Positions 25,401-34,400 of a DNA stretch of 64,000 bases are shown here, piece by piece (position 1 is the first letter of the stretch; the number at the start of each line of letters is the position of its first letter). The notes beneath the pieces are model-generated. The model made no database searches. It worked only from the letters and a program-made list of their open reading frames with translations, and was not told the DNA's origin. The position numbers and the translations under genes are program-made. The stretch covers positions 4,706,501 through 4,770,500 of the forward strand of contig CM036760.1 of NCBI GenBank assembly GCA_020796225.1, written 5' to 3'. Source of the DNA: Arion vulgaris. Taxonomy: Eukaryota > Mollusca > Gastropoda > Stylommatophora > Arionidae.

Positions 25401-28400
25401 CTAAACAACTTATACAAGTTTATTGGTATCTATATATATTGTATATCTAAACTGGTAAACGTACATATCATACTCTCTCAACTGATATGAGACCAAAAGT
25501 ACATAAATAACTTTCCTGAAAATCAATTGTGTAATCATTAAGTGCGCTTCTCTACAATTAACAGAAAGTTCAAGGAACCCTCTGTCGGTTTTTTCCACAT
25601 CTATCACAACCTATAAATCAAATACACTAGTTCAGCATCTCCACTAATTATGCAAAGTTCAAGAAATGTTCAGTTGTGGGTTCTCACATCTATCACAACT
25701 TATAAATCAAATAACACTAGTTCAGCTTCTCTATATAACGAAAAGTTCAAGAGATCCTCTGTTGTGGGTTCCATCCATCACAACTTATAAATCAAATAAC
25801 ACTTCAAAGAGTCCTCAGTTGTGGGTTCTCACATCCATCACAACTTATAAATCAAATAACACTTCAAAGAGTCCTCAGTTGTGGGTTCTCACAACTATCA
25901 CAACTTATAAATCAAATAACACTAGTTCAGCTTCTCTCTATTAACGAAAAGTTCAAGAGATCCTCTGTTGTGGGTTCTCACATCCATCACAACTTATAAA
26001 TCAAATAACACTTCAAAGAGTCCTCAGTTGTGGGTTCTCACATCCATCACAACTTATAAATCAAATAACACTTCAAAGAGTCCTCAGTTGTGGGTTCTCA
26101 CAACTATCACAACTTATAAATCAAATAACACTAGTTCAGCTTCTCTCTATTAACGAAAAGTTCAAGAGATCCTCTGTTGTGGGTTCTCACATCCATCACA
26201 ACTTATAAATCAAATAACACTTCAAAGAGTCCTCAGTTGTGGGTTCTCACATCTATCACAACTTATAAATCAAATAACACTAGTTCAGCTTCTCTCTATT
26301 AACGAAAAGTTTAAGAGATCCTCTGTTGTGGGTTCTCACATCCATCACAACTTATAAATCAAATAACACTTCAAAGAGTCCTCAGTTGTGGGTTCTCACA
26401 ACTATCACAACTTATAAATCAAATAACACTTCAAAGAATCCTCAGTTGTGGTTTCTCACAACTATCACAACTTATAAATCAAATAACACTAGTTCACCTT
26501 CTCTCTATTAACGAAAAGTTTAACTTACACGCTCAAGTGTTCAAAACTAGTCTTCTCCGCTCAAGAGATTTTGGCTTCCCGTTCCGCTGCTCTATTCTAA
26601 CTATTCTCTCTCTTACGCTCACTAACAAAATAATCTGTCCGTCCTCCACAACTTCTCTAGAGTAACTGTCTTACTGCTCAAACCAAAAGCTCCCAAACTG
26701 TCCCTTCTCTGGTTCAAGATCCTCGATTTTATGGGAGTCCTCGCCTACCTCGGGCTAGAACCTATTTCATGAATTTAACACTCTACTGGCAGCAAGTTGG
26801 GACTGGTAAACACATTTATTTACTACTAACTTGGTCAAGGACGCCAAGTACAATAAGGGGTTTTCTTTTTTCTCTGTTGACCCCTCCGTCCATAACCTAG
26901 TTAGCATAACAGTGAAACTGTTACAGTTGTGTTGTATCCGTGTTTATGTAGTGTGGTCTTGATATTGTCTATCCATCTTTTTGTTTGGTCTTCCCTTAGC
27001 TCTAGTACCCGATCTCTTTTTATTGTATGCAGTTGTTGGTGGTTGGTTGTATTTCATTCTCATTAAATGTCCAAACCACTGCATTTGTTGTCTTTCAATA
27101 TATTCGACAACATATAAGTTATGCCCACTCTGCTTCTGATGTCCTCATTTCGTAGTCTGTCTTTCCTGGTGACCCCACTGCCTTCCTCAAGCATTTCATT
27201 TCTCACAATTAAATCAGTACACAATAAAATCAAGAGCAAAATATTTTCATTATAAGTACATGATGAACAATACATTAATATTGTTCTCTGGTATTTTTAT
27301 GTTGTAGCAGTATTAGTAACAGACACAGGGAACGAAACAGTCTCTGAGCAAGGTAAGTAACAAAGCTAACTAGAAATGAAGAGAGGAAATGAAGAGAAAA
27401 AATGAAGAGACGAAATGAAGAGAGGAAATGAAGAGAGAAAATGAAGAGACGAAATGAAGAGAGGAAATGAAGAGAGGAGATGAAGAGACGAAATGAAGAG
27501 AGGAGATGGAGGAAATGAAGAGAGGAAATGAAGAGAGAAATGAAGAGGAAATGAAAAGAAGAGAGAAATGAAGAGACGAAATGAAGAGAGGAGATGAAGA
27601 GACGAAATGAAGAGAGGGAGATGAAGAGGAGGAAGAGAGAAATGAAGAGAGGAAATGAAGAGAGAAATGAAGAGAGGAATGAAGAGACAAATGAGAGAGA
27701 GAGAAATGAAGAGGAGATGAAGAGAGAAATGAAGAGAGGAGATGAAGGGAGGAAATGAGAGAGGAAATGAGAGAGAAATGAAGAGAGAAATGTAGAGAGG
27801 AAATGAGAGAGGAAATGAAGAGAGAAATAGAGAGAAATGAGAGAGAAATGAAATGAGAGAGGAAATGAGAGGAAATGTAGAGAGAAAATGAAGAGAGGAA
27901 ATGGAAAGAGAGGAAATGAAGAGAGAAATGAAGAGAGAAATGAAGAGAGATAGAGAGTTTTAGAAGAGAGGAAATGTGGTTTTTAAGAACATCGCCCAAA
28001 ATGACCTCGTCAAACACACCAATTCTCCTTCTAGCACTCACAGTGGATGAAATGAGTGGTCATCATCACCAGTGCTGGACGAACGACAACATTGTAGTGT
28101 TATGCAAAGTTATCGTTGTGTTTAATAGACTGTTTCTATGTTATCTATAAACAGCGGCGGCTCGTGACCATTTTTGCTGGTGGGGCCAGACAAATATTTT
28201 GAAGAAATCATGGATTTGTGTTGTTATTTTTAATTTATAAAATAATAATTACACGTTACACATTTTTTGGGGGCCTGTTCCCATTGGCACTTAATGACGA
28301 GCCGCCTCTGTCTATAATTAAGTAAGATAACTCGTTTTATATCTCGAAGTATATTGTGGAATACTATGTTAGGCCTATATTGTTCATTAACCTTCAGCAC

Positions 28401-31400
28401 ACGATGGGTGATGTGTTCAATATTTAGCTGGTGCCTTTACTTCAGCACACGATGGGTGATGTGGTCAATATTTAGCGGGTGTCTTCTTCATCACCGATGG
28501 GTGATGTGTCAATTTAGCTGGTGCCTTTACTTCAGCACACGATGGGTGATGTGGTCAATATTTAGCTGGTGTCTTTACTTCAGCACACGATGGTCATGGT
28601 CAATATTTAGCTGCGTCTCTACTTCATCACACGATAGGTGATGTGTTCAATATTTAGCTGGTGTCTTTACTTCATCACACGATGGGTGATGTGGTCAATA
28701 TTTAGCTGGTGTCTTTACTTCCCATTGCTTTTTCTTGTCCTTAATTGAGGCTGGGTCAACATGAGAGCCGTTGCGGTCTGAGAAAATATTCAACGCCTAC
28801 TGTAGAATTGAACCCGGATAGAATTGAACTAGTCTAAGAACAAACAACTAACTAACAACTACGCTTTTCTTTTCTTTTTTTTCTGATCCAGAAGCACTTG
28901 AGCTGAAAGCTCTTCGGCTCGGTGCCATGGACATCGTAACCCTTAGAACTCGGTGCCTCGAACACCGTAAATCTGGGGAACCTGTAGCTTTTCTGCCAGT
29001 CCGCGGAGTTGAACCCGCACTTACAGAGGATTAGTCACCCTTAGTCCAACGCGATACGAACACGCTGGGCACGCGGGCCGTAAACAACTACGCTAATGCG
29101 GTTCTCAATCCACAGATGTTGCTACCATAATGTGTTATTGTTATGCTATACATAGACATTGCTGTCATAACTAAGTTATGTTATACTATAACAATAACCG
29201 TTACCATAATAACTAATTGTTATATTATTCACAGTCGTTGAGGATGTGTTGAGCACATTTTTGCTGTGGAAACTCAAAGTACCTACTCTTCCAGACTAGT
29301 AGAAACGCCGATGCTTATAGAGCACAGGTAGGATGTGACTAATTTTTCGTAAAATATGCAAAATGGTTTTCCTAAAGATATATGTAGATATCTATCAATA
29401 TCCTCTTCATGTCCCCCCGATTGACACAAGATATTTCTACTGTTGCCTTTCTATTGTCTTTCTACCAACCGTCTCCCACGTCATGCCACACTTCTTCAAC
29501 TATCTCTCCACAGTTCTTCTCCATATTTCCTTTGGATGTCCAGGTCTTCTCTTCCCACCCGCTATCCATCTGAGAGCTGTCCTAGCCAATGCCCCTACTG
29601 GCATATATCGATATAGGGGGTGACTGCAGTAAAACTATGAAAAATAGCGAAACATGTAATAACAAAGTACTGTAGTTTTACAAAATACAAAAACAATGAA
29701 AATACACAGCAATGTTTCGACCAAAAGGTCTTTATCAAGCAAACGATACAACGGGAGGGACGAATTTCATAGTACACTATATATAGACTAGAACAGAGAT
29801 ATTTTATAATGTGCATAAAATCTCTTTGTTGTAGTCTATATGTAGTGTGCCTCCTGTTGTATCGTTTGCTTGATAAAGACCTTTAGATCGAAACGTTGCT
29901 GTGTATTTTCATTGTTTTTGTATTTTGTAAACTACATTACTTTGTTATTACGTGTTTCCCTACTGGCAGACGGCATACATGTCTACCTCCATCTTCGATA
30001 TTTTAATGATGGTCTTCAAAGATGCAAAGTCTTAAAGATAAGACCAAAATAGTAAGTACAAGGAAACAAATAAATTTGGTTTCTTTTCTATTTTATAACC
30101 AGATCAAATCAGTATGTTCTGTTACAGTTGAGATTGGTTTTTTTCTTCTTAAAATTGTTGTTTTTGACAATATGTAAAATAAAATACGGTAAAACGGGAT
30201 TTCCTTTCTCCTTTTTCATTTCTGATCTGTTCTTTGCGTTTCTTGTTGTAGTAGTAATAGTAGTAGTATTAATAGTTGCAGTAGTAGTACAAGTAGTAGC
30301 AACGGTAACGACAATAGCAACAGTAGAAGTAGAAGTGAAGAGAGTTCTATTGTAGAATATTGGTATAGTTTTGGTAATAGATTATTAGTAAAAGTAGTAA
30401 TAGCAGTAGTAGCAGAGTAGTAGAGTAGTAGTAGTAGAGCAGTAGTAGTAGTAAGTAGTAGAGTAGTAGAGTAGTAGCAGTATAGTAGCATGAGTAGTAG
30501 TAGTAGTTAGTAGCAGCAGTAGTAGTAGTAGAGTAGTAGTAGCAGTAGTAGTAGTAGAGTAGTAGTAGTAGTAGTATAGTAAGTAGTAGCATAGTAGTAG
30601 TAGTAATAGTAGTAGTAGTAGTAGAAGTAATAGTAGTAGTAATAGTAGTAGTAGTAGTAGTTGTATTAATTGCACCAATAGTAGTATTAGCAGTACAAGT
30701 AATCGTATTAATATTTGTCGTAGTAGCAATAGTCGTTATAATAGAATTCATCATCATCATCAAATAGCTTGTCCTGAGCAGAACTTTGCCATCCCAACAG
30801 TCCTTCGAAATTTCTCTCTCTCATATGCCAGATATCCCGCCTCTGCAGCCATCATGTTAAAACCTGAATCCATCTTCTCCGTGGTCTTCTCTTCTCCTCT
30901 TTGCCGGGATGCCTCCTTCAATGATGGCCTTCTCCATCATTCAATATCGGTTTCAGTTCCCTGGAGGAGATTGAGCGAGTTGCTTAGGATAGAGCGGTAT
31001 GGAGATACTACTTGCAGGCCCTCTGTAACGTATAACGGTATGAGAGGGATTCTTAATATTATAACTGTCAATACATTTTATTATTGAGACTTATTGCTAC
31101 TGCCGTTCTTAGTAACATAATCATCATCATCAAGTAGCTTGTCATCTCCAGAACTTGGCTCCCAAGACAGTAATCCTGAAAAACACTCTATTCTGTCAAG
31201 ATCGTCAATGACATATTGAAACCTTCGCTTCTAGCTTTCCCTCTCATTCTTTTCTAGACGCCATTCCTCCAAAATTTTCTTCTTAATCATTCATGTCGTT
31301 TTATGTGTCCGAAATAGTTAATTTGTCTTGATGTTATGCTCTTTAATAGCCAACTCTCTTTAATATCAAGCTGTTGCAGAACAAGCATTTGTTCTTTTCT

Positions 31401-34400
31401 CTGTCCATGTTTTTGTCAGTACTATGTCCATGATATTCTAAGTACCTGTCCATGATATTCTAAGTACTTGTCCATGATATTCTAAGTACTCTGTCCATGA
31501 TATTCTAAGTACTCTGTCCATGATATTCTAAGTATTCTGTCCATGATATTCTAAGTACTCTGTCCATGATATTCTAAGTATTCTGTCCATGATATTCTAA
31601 TATTCTGTCCATGATATTCTAAGTATCTGTCCATGATATCAATCTCTGTAGAATAAGTACTCTGTCATATATTTAGTGTCCATGAGTGTGTACTAAGAAT
31701 CTCTTCTCGCTGAGATTATAAATCAGAAGTACTGAACAGCTCATATTGCATTTGTGATTTCATTAAACAGTTTAAGCTCATCTCACCATGTTTCATCCTT
31801 TGCAAAATTACAACAATTAGAAGAATACTATTTAATGTTATGTACAACATATGTAAGATAGTTCGATGTGGTTTTACTAATAGTATAACATATTATGTAT
31901 TTCACGACTGAGTGGTCAAGAACTCTTTCCAATGAGTTACCAACCAGAATAAATATCATTGTATGTGATTATAATACAGTAGTAGAATCAATTTAATTGT
32001 TATATACAAAAAAGTTACATTGTTGTTTGTATAACTCAGGGAAGTAATTAAATGTGTTTACCAATAGTTACAATGTGTGTATGTATACCTCAAGGGACGT
32101 AAGTTTCACCAATTGTGTAAACATAGTAAACTTCAGGGAAGTAAGTTGACACCGATTTGTAAAACTATATGATAGTTCAGGGAAGTAAGTTGACTTTCGT
32201 ACCAAAAACGTTTTATGTATAATGTCCTTATTACTCAAGGAAGTAAATTGAATGTTCTCACCAAAGTTCATATATATGTTTGATGTTCGTATCGGACTCC
32301 CGGATATAATACATACATACGATAACACATTCATACGTTTGATATCTCCACAAGGAGTTAATTCTCATTTGATATTTGTGTTGGCTTACTCGACATTTTG
32401 GCTAAATCAAGTGCAGTGTCCAACTTGTCTCGAGGGTGGAGATTCATAACCGCCAATATTGCTCCTGTACATTAAACAAGCTCCGAGCAGCTCACATTCC
32501 AAAGTATATTGTCACTGGAGTTACTCGTCAACCGTACTGGGTTACATGTTGCACAAGCCTGGTAGACAATATACTTGATATGTTATATCCAAAGAACGAC
32601 CTGTTCTTAGGTGAACTGTCGTGCCTCGGCTTAAAGTTTTAATTTCTACAGAACAAACAAAAATGACAGCTACACAACAGCCTGCAAGTTACTCAACAAA
32701 AAAAACGTTACAGCTATAACAGCGTTCAACAAACAATGACAGATACAAACAGCTCGGTTTACAACAAACAACTACAATAACAGCCTAAGTTCACAACAAA
32801 CAATTCAGCTAATGTAGGTTTACAAACAACAATGACCAACAGCTATGTTTCAAAAAAAATTACAGCTAACAGCCTGAAGGTTACAAACAAATTACAGCAC
32901 ATCCCCATGTTACACCAACAACATAAGAATACAGCTTAAGCTACCACCTGAGTTACAACACTAGCTACTAACACAGTTACAACAACAGAGCTACAAAGCG
33001 AATGTTACCACAACAAACAATAACAAGTGTTTACACAACAATGACAGATAATAAACCTGCAGTTTACACAAACAATGACAGACAATAGCCGAGTTACAAA
33101 ACAATAGCTACAATAAGGGCACAACAAACAATAACAGATTACAAACAAACAATACACATAAGGTTTACACAACAATACAGCAATAACAGCTAATGTTTAC
33201 AACAACAATTCATAACGCCTGCATACCTACAACAAACAATGACAGTACAATAAAGCCTGATGTTTACAACAACATAGTATAGCCTGCAGTTTACCAACAA
33301 ACAATTACAGTCAATAGCCTGAGGTTTACACAACAAACAATGACAGTACAAACAGCCTGCAAGTTTACACAAACAAAGAAAGTAGTTTATATTATCTTCT
33401 CTTCTTCTGTGTTTCACACTGCTACTGTTGTTCCCAGTGTCGTGTTTTCTGTTTTTCTTGATTTTATTTTCTTTTGACAGGATTCTACTATCCATCTAAC
33501 ATCTTTTTCATGTCTTTCTCTCGCCTTTTTCCTGATGTTCTGTTGTAGAAGACTCTGTATACTGTGAAGTTTGAATGCATTCTTATTAAATATTTAAAAC
33601 CACAGTAATGGTTGGCGGTGTGATTGGATCTCGTTTGTATGGAATTATAGTGGTCAATGCTATGTATGGATCGAGAAAATGACGAATAACGATATTATTG
33701 TATGGTTAACTTCATAGTTTGTTTCAACATTTCATATTATTTCAGATCAATATGTTGTTGATGGAGGTGTGGTCCTAGTTGGTGGACGAAAGGAATTGGG
33801 ACAAGAAAACTTGATCTTCCAGTACAGTCAACAGCTGGTCAGTAACGTTCAAAATGATTAGTATAATATAATAAAGTTAAGTTCTTCTTTTTCTTCTTTG
33901 CATTCGTTCTTTACGACCAATTTTAATCACTCTTGTGATATGTTTGATCTTTGCCAAGAACTTGTATACGTTGCCATTGGTTTGGGAGGACACTAAACGC
34001 ATAGACTTCTACACGTTTAGGACACATGCATACGATTTCAGCCAACCTCCTTAACCGCCTCTTACGACATGCGTGTCAGGTAACAGTGGTTCTATTCTTT
34101 ACACCCCAAATTTGGGCTCCGGTAACCACTCGGGCGAGTCAAATTCTAATACTAGGTTGTTTTCCTATCAATTCCAACCAAGTATTAAAGCTGATAAGAC
34201 AACAAGGACCAGATTAGGACATTGTTATTGGTTATTGGTTATTGGTTACTAAACTGACGTCATTGCACTCCGGGCAGACCATAGGTGCTCAGTCTCCCCA
34301 ACAGATATCGAAGAGTATGCATACTGATGGTTTCTGTGGCTCGCTGATTAAACACACCTCTCACTCTGCCTCTCAGGCATCCAGTTCGACTTGAACAACG

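Noticed and set aside
25666..26511. Repeated WVLTSITTYKSNNTSKSPQL frames
   Set aside because: 60-bp minisatellite; no splice-bounded exon and frame broken between blocks.
27370..28041. 223-codon minus-strand frame rich in Ser/Leu/His/Phe
   Set aside because: Reverse reading of the purine repeat; no start context, domain or splice support.
30347..30763. Minus-strand poly-Leu, poly-Tyr and poly-Thr frames
   Set aside because: Three frames of the TAG trinucleotide tract.
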